From Portulaca oleracea (Eukaryota; Streptophyta; Magnoliopsida; Caryophyllales; Portulacaceae), in the NCBI GenBank assembly GCA_029582165.1, contig CM055872.1, positions 45,828,695-45,892,694 on the forward strand: a stretch of 64,000 nt of DNA, written 5' to 3'. Position numbers and translations under genes: made by a program. The first letter of the stretch is position 1. Every line of letters starts with the position of its first letter. The notes below the pieces were generated by a model. It was not told the DNA's origin and searched no databases. It saw only the letters and a list, made by a program, of their open reading frames with translations. Below, one piece after another: positions 1 to 11,409 of the stretch.

Positions 1-112
1 AAATAAATTGAAATTTCACATTAATTAGATATTTATATCTTAAACTTATATTGATAGCCAATTACCCAGTTCATTAACTTACACTTTTTGTTTATAAAAA
101 AATAATTTGGTA

Positions 113-367
113 CTCCCTCCGTCCCAATTAATTTATCCAGTTTATTTTTTCACGGTCTTCGATGCAACACTTTTACTGTTAATTTTTCAGGTTTTATCTT
201 AACAAGACTAATAATACTGTATTAAGGTAAAAATATTTTTCATCACAAATCTAATGGTGGTAGTCTTGTAATAACTCAACATATAATAATTTGATAAATT
301 AACGATCAAAATTTAAAATATTTGACCTAATTAGTCAATGTGGACAATTTATTTGGGACAGAGGGAG
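113..367. mobile_element. Stowaway-type MITE (Tc1/mariner)
   Basis: A 255-bp element. It starts CTCCCTCCGTCCC and ends GGGACAGAGGGAG, which are the classic Stowaway terminal inverted repeats. It is flanked by TA dinucleotides at 111-112 and 368-369, the expected target duplication. It has no coding capacity. Confidence 0.93.
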
Positions 368-908
368 TAATATTTTAGAGTTTTTGGGTTGCTGCTAAAT
401 TGAACACCCCTTTTATGTTTTTTGAATTTTTTTAATGAAGCCAACTTGCTCCAATTAAGAAAATTTCTTTCAAATAATATTGGAGAATCACAAATTTTTC
501 TTTAGCTAAGGCCTAAGGATGTCCGTGGAAATCCCTACCAACCATACATATCCGCCACCGAATACCAAGTTGGGATCTAGATACGTCACATACTGGTAAA
601 TGTTGTGTGATTTCAGTAAGTTACTTGGAAATGAAGAGTCAAAGAAACATAACCCGACAAACTCGTATGTGAAACTCTTCTGTGTGTTTGGTAAAATCCT
701 GAGAAAAATATGTTTTACCACATCGTGAAATTCTTGAAAAACATTCTTTGATATGTTCAAACTTTCTTTTGGTCTTCAACACATAGAGGTATTTTAGGGT
801 TGTCAGTAAAATATTATTTAGTTCTGATTTAAAACAATCTCCCTTACTCTAGAAAAGTTCTCCTCCTAAGTTGGAATATGAATAATTGACCCTACACAAA
901 AAAATTTC

Positions 909-1105
909 CTGAGTTGATTTATTTTCCCTATGTTTAGTCGTACATTGACATGAGGAAATGATCAATTTTCCCGAGTTTAGTCAAAAACCCTGGGGAAATG
1001 GTCAATTTCCCGAGTTGACTTATTTTCCTTATGTTTGGTTGTACATTGACCTCGGGAAAGTTTTTACAAGGGGCCACCATTTGCAAGGTTTTCCTAGAGA
1101 AAATT
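909..1105. repeat. Imperfect tandem duplication, about 99-bp unit
   Basis: Two copies, starting near 909 and 1008, share TTGA(T/C)TTATTTTCC followed by TATGTTT(A/G)GT and GTACATTGAC. The copies differ at scattered positions. No function is apparent. Confidence 0.6.
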
Positions 1106-1240
1106 TCCCTTTGGGGGGTTAAGGAAAATTTTTCTCAAGGAATCTTACCAAACGTACCCTTAGTATCAGATCAAGTAATAAGCACATAGGCTAGTTTTTT
1201 TTCGGCTAACTATGGATTTTGAAGAGGAGAGTCAAGTTAC

Positions 1241-4200
1241 CTGAAACCAGGTGTGGTTTGCTGGGGTTTGGCATGCAGCAATGACTTCAACAAAAGCGTC
1301 GTTAGCAAGGCCGACATTGGAGTAAGCTCTCGAGAGGTGGGAATTGAGAGAAGTGGAATTGAACTGTGTGAGCGCGTACATTTTGGTGATGTTGCTGTTA
1401 ATACAGTTGCTGATCACCGCGTCGATTAGTCTGTAATTTGCTCCAAAAGGAACTGCACCCGCCGATCTTCTTCTTGTCAGTGGCCACAGGCTTGAGTCTG
1501 ATCCATGTCCCAATAGTATTGCTGCAACACTCTTACATCACAAATTCTTCCAATTTAAGTCAAAACACATTCATAACATGTACAACCTAAACCATAATTT
1601 TCTCCAGAACTGCACTTGAAGGTCTGAGTAACTGTCTGTCAATTCAAATTCAAAGTTTAAACCCAAGTTGAACAACTCATTTGTCAAGTCTAGTAGTAGG
1701 AGCAGAAACAACTTCAAATACTAGCATTTCAAAGTGCATGGTATTTTGTGCTTATTTACCCACCAAGTTTGTAACATTTTCTTTTTGTTGATCCCTACAT
1801 TTGAAAACTTATATTTATGTGACATGAGATTTTCCTAATGTGATAAATAGGTAAAACTGAGCATTACTTTGTAAGTTTTTTTTTGGATTATTGGATGATA
1901 ATACACTGAACTTTAGGGGTATTGGACAATAATGCACTGAATTTTTTTGTTGGACTCTAATACACTGAACTTTGAAGATGTTGGACAATAATACACTCAT
2001 ATTAATTCAGCTGATAGTTGATGCGGTGACTATCCTACTTTAAGATGTCGTTTTTCTATTTTTTTCAAAAAAAAATTTGCCATGTAAGAAATTACACATA
2101 AGTAGGATGACTAATATTTTTTTTGGAAAAAAAAGAAAAACGACACTTCAAAGTAGCATAGCCACCGCGTCAACCACCAGCTGAATTGGTCTGAGTGCAT
2201 TATTGTCTAGGAAAAACTTATAGTGGTTGTCAACCATGACAACTACCACATTGAAACAATATTTATCCATACATGTGCTAACTTTTATCTTCAACACTCA
2301 TTTTTTTGTTTATTACAATATTACAAAATATATTTTCTTAATTAAAAAAATTTTATGAAATTTTTTAAAATTTAAATACCTTAACTCTAAGTTTTTAGCT
2401 AGTAAACAACCATATTTTGAAAAAGGTTTTTGGCCACAAATAGTCCGTACTGAGGGGCTTGTGACTGAGAATAATCCAAAGTGACTTTTCGGCTATTGAC
2501 AGTCTGTAATTTTTAATTATTTTCTCTAACAGTCCAGAACCAAATTTCGGCACCGGAAAGCTGACGTGGCGACCATAAAATATGTTTATTCATACTTCAA
2601 AAAGGAAATTTTCGGTCGCCACGTCAGCTTTCCGGTGCTCGGAATTGGTTCTGGACTGCTATGAGAAAATAGTGAAAAAGTACATACTGCCAGTGGCCTA
2701 AAAGTCACTTTAGATTATTTCTAGTCACAAGCCCCTCAGTACGGATTATTTGTGGCCAAAAACCCTTTTGAAAAATATTTATTTTTAAAATTTTTAAAAT
2801 AAACTAAAATTTTAAAAATATATTTTACAATTTATATTAAATAAAAAAGCTAATCATCAAGATAAAACTTGTCAAGTATGAGTAAGATTTATTTTACTTA
2901 TAGTGGTTGTCATGGTTGACAACCGCTATAAGTGTATCCGTATTGTCTATTACCCTCAAAGTTCAGTGTATTAGAGTCCAACAAAAATAGTTCAGTGCAT
3001 TATTGTCCAATACCCCTAAAGTTCAGTGTATTATCGTCAAATAATCCTATTATTTTTTGGGTTTTTGGCTCAAAATAATCTGAAGTTAGCGGTCATTGGC
3101 TGAAAATAATCCAAACTCACTTTTTGGCTTAAAATAATCCAAACTTGTAACTTATTTACTCGAACTAAACCGCAATCAACTTTCAGCATCGGAATACTGA
3201 CTGGGCAGCCTGAGCACATGTTTCTTTAATTGATTTTGGTTTGAATTTTGTTTGTAAGCTTAGTTAGACCCCAACTCACTTAAACTTATAATGATATGAT
3301 AATGGATTAAAAATAAAAACACTTTAACATAATAAAAGTTAAATCCGAGTGTTTTTATTTTTAATCCATTGCCATGTCATTATAAGTTTAAGTGAGTTGA
3401 GGTTTAAATAAGCTTAAAAACAAAATTCAAAACCAAAATCAATTAAAGAAACACATGTTCAGACTGTTTAGTCAACATTTCAACGCCAGAAATAGATTTC
3501 GGTTTAGTCTGAGTAAATAGGTTACAAGTTTGGATTATTTCCAGTCAAAAAGTGAGTTTGTATTATTTTCAACCGATGACCTCCGACTATAAATTATTTT
3601 TAGCCAAAAACCCTTTTTTTTTTAATAAAAGTTCACAGAAAGTGCATAGTTTTATCAATACTTGATCAATGTTTTTAACACGGATAATAGTGTGGTTTTC
3701 TTGATCTCAAAATGCTCCAAGAGTCCCCAAAACATATATATCAAACAACCCGCTATGTAGCTAAATATAAACTTCATACTGCAGGAACAAAAAAACAAGG
3801 TACAATGTTACATTCTTTCCGACCTATAACCTAACTTTATCGTATCTTATTTAATTTTACATTTTCTACTTGAACCAACCTAAACTTATTTTAATATTTC
3901 CTACTTTTTAAAAAACTCATTATCTAATTTTACCTACTCTTGTTGTGCATTTTCAGACCTACAAAACCAAAAAATTACTCGGACATACCCTAACTTTTGG
4001 TGAAATGTTTTTCAGGTATCCCAACTTTTTAAAACTCATTTTGGGGTACCCTTAATTTTTGGGTTAAAAATTATTAGGTGTTTTTCTGGTCATCAATTTG
4101 GTTAACTGACCGAAATAACCTTGTTCTTCCATTTTTGAAGAAAATAAGGATATTTCAGTCACTTAATAAAATTGATGGCCGAAAAAGTACAAAATAATTA

Positions 4201-4547
4201 CTAACCAAAAAATTAATGGTACCACGTAATATTCACCGAAGTAAAATAGCATTGTCACAAACTTGATGATGCAAAAAATTATTGGATTGAAGGCTTGAAA
4301 AGAATGATGACTCAAAACAGACCTGATTTTGGGAAGACGAACATGGATGGCTCTCGTCGTCAGGATGCTGGAAACTCGACCCACTCAAACTCAAACAACC
4401 CAATGCCAAAACTCTGCTTCTAGGCTTCATTCCATTGAACTTGAGTCTCGGAAATGGAAATGGAAATGGAAATTCATTGCAATTTGTGCCACAGATCGAA
4501 TGCTTAACATCCAGAGCAGCCATTAAAATGGGTGATTGCAATGCCAT
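1241..4547 (-). CDS. APS2-like: ADP-glucose pyrophosphorylase small-subunit-like gene, APS2 type, exons 1-2 (5' part only)
   Basis: Exon 1 (4547-4323) starts at ATG 4547, encodes 75 codons of serine/proline-rich leader and ends with a consensus CAG|GT donor. Exon 2 (1531-1241, 97 codons, phase 0 at both ends) encodes the start of the nucleotidyltransferase fold: SVAAILLGHGSDSSLWPLT, NYRLIDAVISNCINS, LTQFNST and a final WFQ. WFQ is the residue after which plant AGPase genes usually have an intron before GTADA. AGPases make ADP-glucose from glucose-1-phosphate and ATP for starch synthesis in plastids. Here the catalytic loop G-T-R-L is replaced by G-S-D-S and the usual A-K-P-A-V-P by S-A-G-A-V-P, as in the divergent APS2 paralogue, so this subunit is probably not catalytic. 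Later exons would lie beyond the left edge, or are lost. Exon 2 identity is firm; exon 1 rests on position, phase and leader character. Confidence 0.8.
2210..2940. mobile_element. Middle MITE of the nest, Mutator-like (9-bp TSD)
   Basis: The termini are GGAAAAACTTATAG and, reversed from the right end, GGATACACTTATAG, each followed by (T/C)GGTTGTCAACC. The 9-bp direct repeat TATTGTCTA flanks it at 2201-2209 and 2941-2949, as expected for a Mutator-type MITE. It sits in the right arm of the outer element and is itself interrupted at 2425-2765. Confidence 0.85.
2425..2765. mobile_element. Inner foldback MITE, Mutator-like (10-bp TSD)
   Basis: A 341-bp near-perfect palindrome, beginning GGTTTTTGGCCACAAATAGT and ending with the reverse of this. 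It is flanked by the 10-bp direct repeat TTTTGAAAAA at 2415-2424 and 2766-2775. The arms contain GCTGACGTGGCGACC and its complement. The long arms and a 9-11-bp duplication fit a MULE-derived foldback MITE. It is the youngest insertion of the nest. Confidence 0.88.
3059..3613. mobile_element. Foldback MITE next to the nest
   Basis: A 555-bp inverted-repeat element with long arms: GGGTTTTTGGCTCAAAATAA at the left and the approximate reverse at the right. The arms pair for about 260 bp around a centre near 3330. Its termini resemble those of the 2425-2765 element, so they may be related. The flanks are T-rich and a TSD cannot be fixed. Confidence 0.8.
3990..4243. mobile_element. Degenerate foldback MITE
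   Basis: The inverted repeat is best between 4045 and 4223: GGTACCCTTAATTTTTGGGT on the left against GGTACCATTAATTTTTTGGT reversed on the right. Weaker pairing continues outwards (ACTTTTGGTGAAAT against ACTTCGGTGAATAT). It lies just inside intron 1, about 80 bp from the exon 1 donor. Confidence 0.6.
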
Positions 4548-5799
4548 TGATTATCACTCCCAATGCCTGCTCAAGATAATCTACGTTTTTGGTATTAATC
4601 CCAAAATGCATTGCAAGAATTAATGCATTATATTTGAGTTCCAGTAGGCAGACATTAAACAGAGAATATTTGGTTTTCTTCCTTGTCATGACTGCTACAA
4701 TCTTATTTTCCCCAACATGGATCGAATTCGTACACTGGCAATCTGGCATTGGCATTCATTCCTTGATGAAGAGGCCATTTTCTGCCTGCTTATTTGGAAG
4801 AAACAAAAGGAAGGAAAAAAGTATTAAATTTGATTCTAAGCTTCTAATAATAGCTTTCGCAATCATCTTTTTGGTTGCTTGATTCTCGTTGTTGGAGTCA
4901 GAATTGATTGTTGGGTTGTGTTTCTGAAGAAATTCGCCTGCAGAGATAATCTGGTAAAGAGGAATCATACAGATTGCTTGGGTAACCTTCAAACTAGAAT
5001 CAATATACGGATATGCTAATTTCATACGTAAAAAAGTACGTTTTTTTATTGAAGTGTACTTAAGTAATTGTGTTAAAAATTTTGACCGTCAATATTTTAA
5101 TTTTTATAATTATTCATCAAGCAAAATTAATATCATTAGATTCGTAATAAAAAATATTGTTGAAAAGGTATAGTATTGTAATTTTTTATAAAAGTATTAT
5201 GTTTGAAATTGTTAACTAGAGATGAACATCAAAAAGCGTGAAAAACATATAAAAGAAAACGGAGAGTACTTGAGTAAAATTTAAATTTTGATTACTTTAA
5301 TGAGTTTTGATAAATATTTGTAAGTTTTATCAAATTTGCATGACCGATCTGACAAATTTATAGATAAAAGATAGTTGGGTAAAAGTTAAATTTTGATAAA
5401 TTTTGTATATTTTATCAAATTTATCCCATTATACCAAATTAAATTTTTTTTTATTTTTTAAAATTTTAGTAAGTTTCAATAAATTTTGGTAATTTAAGTA
5501 AAAAAAATACCCCACCTATTTTACTCATATTTTTGACATGTCCTACCTTCGTTATATAATAATTATTATAGCTACTTTTTTTTATTAATTTTTTATTTTA
5601 CATAAAGACATCAAAAGTATGAAAGATAAGGATATACAAAAAAATTATTATTAATATTTAATAATTTTTCATTCAATACAATACTTAACTTCATGTTTGT
5701 GATGTATGAAGTAAATTTATTCCACTTTACCCACCTTTCCCAACATATCTCACATTTCTCACATTTCTTGCACTACACATTATTCCTTACCTACTTTAC

Positions 5800-5835
<36 letters not shown>

Positions 5836-6100
5836 AAAGTTATATTTAATAAGTAATGTGATTAATGTGAATTGCGTTATCCACAATATGTTATTAAAAA
5901 TTATAAACTTTATATTTAAAACTTCATATATTTGACCAATATATGACTTACTTTCCGAGGAATTATCTCATCTTTTTCATCTTTATCCTTCCTTTCCTAC
6001 TCACTCAGAATCCCAAATTACAAAGAACAAAGCATAACTCAATTTATTGGTTTTCTAATTTTTTACCAAATGAACAACTGTTATGGGACAAATGTAGTAC
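4548..6100. other. Upstream region of the APS2-like gene, AT-rich
   Basis: The proximal 500 bp has balanced composition and is probably promoter or 5' UTR. Beyond about 5030 it is very AT-rich, with a (TA)n microsatellite at 5803-5832. The segment 5375-5530 resembles 44047-44245 (shared GTAAAAGTTAAATTTTGATAA), a dispersed noncoding repeat. I see no gene. Confidence 0.6.
5803..5832. repeat. (TA)n microsatellite
   Basis: About 15 uninterrupted TA units in AT-rich intergenic DNA. Confidence 0.9.
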
Positions 6101-6402
6101 TTTTTTTTTTTGGAGAAAGGTAAGAAGCAATCAACTCTAGACAGCCCTTTTCTCAAGGGTTCCATCCAGAGCATCCTTCAATACAATATTTTGGAATTAT
6201 GCATCACAAGGATTGAACCTAATCATAGGATCTTGGCTTCTAAGGCCAAATTTAGCCAGCCAGTCCGCAGCCTTGTTCCCTTCTCTATAGATAAGTAATC
6301 TGAACACAATCAAATCTGGCTAGCAAATTTCTTATATCCCGAACAATTGTCTCTATCCTCCACGGCGTTTGGCTAGCGCCCTTTACCGCATCAATATGAA
6401 TC
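6101..6402 (-). pseudogene. L1-type LINE A, 3' part (end of RNase H domain, 3' UTR, poly-A)
   Basis: Read on the minus strand from 6402, the frame gives HIDAVKGASQTPWRIETIV and then VQITYL. A stop and a +1 shift follow, then EGNKAADWLAKFGL, which is the usual C-terminal end of plant LINE RNase H domains. The minus-strand copy ends in an A-run (T-run 6101-6111), marking the poly-A tail. The sequence joins in frame to the other half at 26408-27665 once the 20-kb array and one TSD copy are removed (DNKI|HIDAV). Confidence 0.85.
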
Positions 6403-6972
6403 TGTTAGGATGCTTAGGGTGTGGTTAGCAGACAAACAATAATAATGGCGAAAAATGAACAAAGATTCAACACAAGGAGTTAACATGGAAAAACCCAAAC
6501 CGGGAAAAAAACCACGAACGATGCACTATCAGAGGATTACAACGGTGTTTCAAAGATTCCCAGACCTCAACAATCTCTCACAATCTTCCTAGAGTTACAA
6601 CCTGAGAACTCAACACTCATAGTTGAGCCTCACACAACTCCCTCAGGAACACAGAGATTACAGGTCAATCTCTTGTGGTATAAGATGAAAAACACTCTTA
6701 ATTTGTTCCCTTGCACACTACAAATTTGATCACAAACAAACAATTTATAGAGTATCCAAAATGCTTCACCTACCCACTAACTTGCTAGTGTAGTGCATCT
6801 ACCCACTAACTTGCTAGTGTTGTACACCTACCCACTTTGTGAGTCACACCTACCCACTTACTTGCACTTGATGAGTAGTATTGTTTAATCACACCTACCC
6901 ACTAACTTGCACTTGATGAGTAGTGTTGTTTAATCACACCTGCCCACTAACTTGGTCTCCACACACCTAACA
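6403..6972 (-). repeat. LTR 1 of the array (outer 3' LTR)
   Basis: 570 bp. Its outer edge abuts the TSD copy GAATC. It differs from the others at the outer edge (TGTTAGGATGCTTAGGGTGT). A TATA-like TATAAATTG lies on the minus strand at about 6741-6749, and its U3 carries repeated CACCTACCCACT. Confidence 0.93.
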
Positions 6973-7062
6973 ATCTCCCACTTGGAGACCAATGATTCAA
7001 GCGCAATCTTCGACCACTTGAACACCTTCTCGAATCCTCTAGTGCATCCATCTTGATCTTGT

Positions 7063-8521
7063 TTAGCAAAGATCAACAGAGGTCCCAGTTGACCTCCCAT
7101 CAACTCCTCTTTTAGCAACAGGCTCCCACTTGAACTGATCATGCCCCTGCAACTTCAACATACGCATCATCGTCAACATCTTAGGGGAATTTTGGATTGA
7201 AATTTTACCTCGTGTTGAACTTGTTGAATTCCCATGCAGGTTAGATGCGTTCCTCGGCTGACCATCCGTTCCTGAAGCCTCGACCGGAAACCTCCTCGTT
7301 TCTGGTACCCTTCTCTCATCATAGAAGCTAACACGCCTTTGACGAGCATGAACAGGCCTGTTAGAATTATCAATGGCAGAGTATAGTTTCCCCTTTTTCC
7401 TGCCATTTGCAATTATCAGAGATCCTTTCGTTACCCTCCAATAACCATCTTTAAATCTCGTCGTGAACCCCTCCTCATCTAGTTGACTCACAGATATAAG
7501 GTTCTTGGTCAGACCTGGGATATACCGAAAATTCTGCAACCTCCAAGTTCCACCCTTAGAAGTTTTAATGTTCACATCACCTCTTTCTAGCACCTTTAGG
7601 TTGTGACCGTTTGCAAGCCTAACCCTGCCAAACCTCCCACTCACAAAATTGCTAAAGGCCTCCCTGCTAGACGAAGAGTGAAACGAAGCACCTGAATCTA
7701 TCACCCAACTCCCTTCTGACTTGTCAACATTAACAGTTAGGACATCACCCAAATCCTCAGCAGAATTTACCGAGTCATGGTTATTATAACTGCTCTTCCT
7801 GGGTTTAGGACAATCCCCACGAAAATGACCTCTATCACCATTGTTCCAACACAACACTTGCTCCATGTTTCGACCTCTGGATTTTGATCGACCCCGACCC
7901 GAACTCCCACTATTCCTCCTATCCCTGACAGTCAAAGCATTCCCCGAAGACTCAGACACATCGGAATCTTTCCTACGAATAGTTTCATTGAGGACAAAGT
8001 CTCTAATTTCCCCAAACTTCAGTTTCTCATTCTTCTTATTTGAAGAAGTTACAGAAGTCACAAAATTTTCCCAAGACTTAGGTAGGGTAGCCAATAGTAT
8101 GTTAGCGTTCATCTCATCGTCGAAATTAAATCCCACGGAGGTTAACTTTGATAGTATTATATTCAATTCATTCATACTATCATGCATATCACCAGACTCT
8201 TGCATCTTAAATTCAAACAAACGACGTAACACATATACCTTGTTCACCGCCGAAGGTTTCTCATATGTGTTTTGCAAGGCCTCGAGCAGATCTTTCGTCG
8301 TTTTCTGATCTTTGACGTTGAAAGCCACGTTCCGAGCTAGCCACCGACTGCATCAATGCCTGACCATCAAGCTCTTCCCAATCCTTCTGTTCCATCTCTT
8401 TTGGCTTATCACCCATCGCAAGATGCAACCTTTGCTGGCGGAGCACATCCTCAACGCGCATCCTCCACCATGCGTAGACTTTCCCATCGAACTCCGGAAT
8501 CTTCACAATTGCGTCCGCCAT
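7063..8521 (-). pseudogene. gag-protease, array unit 1 (frameshifted)
   Basis: The start ATG is at 8521. The frame is lost near 8335, where the usual sequence after CGAGCTAGC is replaced by CCACCGACTGCATCA. It is then open from 8328 to 7063 (421 codons). The zinc knuckle reads CWNNGDRGHFRGDC: the second Cys of the C-X2-C-X4-H-X4-C motif has become Asn. The protease motif VIDSGASFH is intact. Confidence 0.85.
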
Positions 8522-8573
8522 TGCTTCTCAGTCTGCAAATCAACCACGCTCCAACTAAAGCTCTGATACCACA

Positions 8574-9143
8574 TGTTAAAATTCATAGGGCGTGGTTAGC
8601 AGACAAACAATAATAAGGGCGAAAAATGAACAAAGATTCAACACAAGGAGTTAACGTGGAAAAACCCAAACCAGGAAAAAAACCACGATCGATGCACTAT
8701 CAGAGGATTACAACGGTGTTTCAAAGATTCCCAGACCTCCACAATCTCTCACAATCTTTCTAGAGTGACAAGCTGAGAACTCAACACTCACAGTTGAGCC
8801 TCACACAACTCCCTCAGGAACACAGAGATTACAAGTCAATCTCTTGTTGTATAAGATGAAAAACACTCTTAATTTGTTCCCTAGCACACTACAAATTTGA
8901 TCACAAACAAACAATTTATAGAGTATCCAAAATGCTTCACCTACCCACTAACTTGCTAGTGTAGTGCATCTACCCACTAACTGTCTAGTGTTGTACACCT
9001 ACCCACTTTGTGAGTCACACCTACCCACTTACTTGCACTTGATGAGTAGTATTGTTTAATCACACCTACCCACTAACTTGCACTTGATGAGTAGTGTTGT
9101 TTAATCACACCTGCCCACTAATTTGGTCTCCACACACCTAACA
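8574..9143 (-). repeat. LTR 2 of the array
   Basis: 570 bp. It shares with LTR 3 the unusual edge TGTTAAAATTCATAGGGCGT, so its terminal inverted repeat is damaged. Confidence 0.93.
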
Positions 9144-9233
9144 ATCTCCCACTTGGAGACCAATGTTTCAAGCGCAATCTTCGACCACTTCAACACCTTC
9201 ACGAATCCTCTAGTGCATCCATCTCGATCTTGT

Positions 9234-10695
9234 TTAGCAAAGATCAACAGAGGTCCCAATTGACCTCCCATCAACTCCTCTTTTAGCAACAAGCTCCCAC
9301 TTGAACTGATCACGCCCCTGCAACTTCAACATACGCATCATCGTAACCATCTTAGGGGAATTTTGGATTGGAATTTTACCTCGTGTTGAACTTGTTGAAT
9401 TCCCATGCAGGTTAGATGCGTTCCTCGGCTGACCATCCGTTCCTGAAGCCTCGACCGGAAACCTCCTCGTTTTTGGTACCCTTCTCTCATCAGAGAAGCT
9501 AACACGCCTTTGACGAGCATGAACAGGCCTGTTAGAATTATCAACGGCAGAGTATAGTTTCCCCTTTTTCCTGCCATTTGCAATTATCAGAGATCCTTTC
9601 ATTACCCTCCAATAACCATCTTTAAATCTCGTCGTGAACCCCTCCTCATCTAGTTGACTCACAGATATAAGGTTCTTGGTCGACACTGATATACCGAAAA
9701 TTCTGCAACCTCCAAGTTCCACCCTTAGAAGTTTTAATGTTCACATCACCTCTTTCTAGCACCTTTAGGTTGTGACCGTTTGCAAGCCTAACCCTGCCAA
9801 ACCTCCCACTCAAAAAATTGCTAAAGGCCTCCCTGCTAGACGAAGAGTGAAACGAAGCACCCGAATCTATCACCCAACTCCCTTCTGACTTGTCAACATT
9901 AACAGTTAGGACATCACCCAAATCCTCAACAGAATTTACCGAGTCATGGTTATTATAACTGCTCTTCCTGGGTTTAGGACAATCCCTACGAAAATGACCT
10001 CTATCACCATTGTTCCAACACAACACTTGCTCCATGTTTCGACCTCTGGATTTTGATCGACCCCGACCCAAACTCCCACTATTCCTCCTATCCCTGACAT
10101 TCAAAGCATTCCCCGAAGACTCAGACACTTCGGAATCTTTCCTACGAATAGTTTCATTGAGGACAAAGTCTCTAATTTCCCCAAACTTCAGTTTCTCATT
10201 CTTCTTATTTGAAGAAGTTACAGAAGTCACAAAATTTTCCCAAGACTTAGGTAGGGTAGCCAATAGTATGTTAGCGTTCATCTCATCGTCGAAATTAAAT
10301 CCCACGGAGGTTAACTTTGATAGTATTATATTCAACTCATTCATACTATCGTGCATATCACCAGACTCTTGCATGTTAAATTCAAACAAACGACGTAACA
10401 CATATACCTTGTTCACCGCCGAAGGTTTCTCATATGTGTTTTGCAAGGCCTCGAGCAGATCTTTCGTCGTTTTCTGATCTTTGACGTTGAAAGCCACGTT
10501 CCGAGCTAGCGTTAGCCTGACCGTACTGAATGCCTGACCATCAAGCTCTTCCCAATCCTTCTGTTCCATCTCTTTTGGCTTATCACCCATCGCAAGATGC
10601 AACCTTTGCTGGCGGAGCACATCCTCAACGCGCATCCTCCACCATGCGTAGTCTTTCCCATCGAACTCCGGAATCTTCACAATTGCGCCCGCCAT
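9234..10695 (-). pseudogene. gag-protease, array unit 2 (frameshifted)
   Basis: Open from ATG 10695 to 9646 (349 codons). A small indel at about 9683 (GGTCGACACTGATATACC) then shifts the frame, which continues from 9722 to 9234. The knuckle is CWNNGDRGHFRRDC, carrying the same Cys-to-Asn change as unit 1. The protease motif is intact. Confidence 0.85.
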
Positions 10696-10747
10696 TGCTT
10701 CTCAGTCTGCAAATCAACCACGCTCCAACCAAAACTCTGATACCACA

Positions 10748-11317
10748 TGTTAAAATTCATAGGGCGTGGTGAGCAGACAAACAATAATAAGGGCGAAAAA
10801 TGAATAAAGATTCAACACAAGGAGTTAACGTGGAAAAACCCAAACCAGGAAAAAAACCACGAACGATGCACTATCAGAGGATTACAACGGTGTTTCATAG
10901 ATTCCCAGACCTCCACAATCTCTCACAATCTTCCTAGAGTTACAACCTGAGAACTCAACACTCACAGTTGAGCCTCACACAACTCCCTCAGGAACACAGA
11001 GATTACAGGTCAATCTCTTGTGGTATAAGATGAAAAACACTCTTAATTTGTTCCCTTGCACACTACAACTTTGATCACAAACAAACAATTTATAGAGTAT
11101 CCAAAATGCTTCACCTACCCACTAACTTGCTAGTGTAGTGCATCTACCCACTAACTTGCTAGTGTTGTACACCTACCCACTTTGTGAGTCACACCTACCC
11201 ACTTACTTGCACTTGATGAGTAGTATTGTTTAATCACACCTACCCACTAACTTGCACTTGATGAGTAGTGTTGTTTAATCACACCTGCCCACTAACTTGG
11301 TCTCCACACACCTAACA
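10748..11317 (-). repeat. LTR 3 of the array
   Basis: 570 bp. Its edge sequence TGTTAAAATTCAT is shared only with LTR 2, pointing to a local duplication of this unit. Confidence 0.93.
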
Positions 11318-11409
11318 ATCTCCAACTTGGAGACCAATGTTTCAAGCGCAATCTTCGACCAATTCCACACCTTCTCGAATCCTCTAGTGCATCCATCTCG
11401 ATCTTTGTT

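Larger units (their letters stand above)
1..1240. other. Noncoding stretch, probably intron 2 of the APS2-like gene
   Basis: No coding exon is recognisable apart from the gene boundary at 1241. The stretch lies directly downstream (minus strand) of exon 2 of the AGPase-like gene, and exon 3 is not seen, so it is best read as intron. It holds a Stowaway MITE and an imperfect tandem duplication, both listed separately. Short ORFs here resemble nothing I know. Confidence 0.5.
1885..3047. mobile_element. Outer foldback MITE of a nested cluster
   Basis: The arms are inverted repeats. The left end begins GGATTATTGGATGATAATAC and the right end, reversed, reads GGATTATTTGACGATAATAC. The left arm (about 1885-2085) pairs with 2090-2209 plus 2950-3047; the right arm is interrupted by another MITE at 2210-2940. 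Both arms carry repeated motifs such as AATACACTGAAC. I could not fix a target-site duplication because the flanks are T-rich. It lies in intron 1 of the APS2-like gene. Confidence 0.75.

Noticed and set aside
506..760. 84-codon minus-strand ORF near the left edge
   Set aside because: No similarity to AGPase exon 3 or any family I know. AT-rich surroundings, probably chance.
7841..8308. 155-codon plus-strand ORF (and homologues in most array units)
   Set aside because: It is the antisense shadow of the gag frame and recurs only because gag recurs. There are no domain or codon signs of its own.
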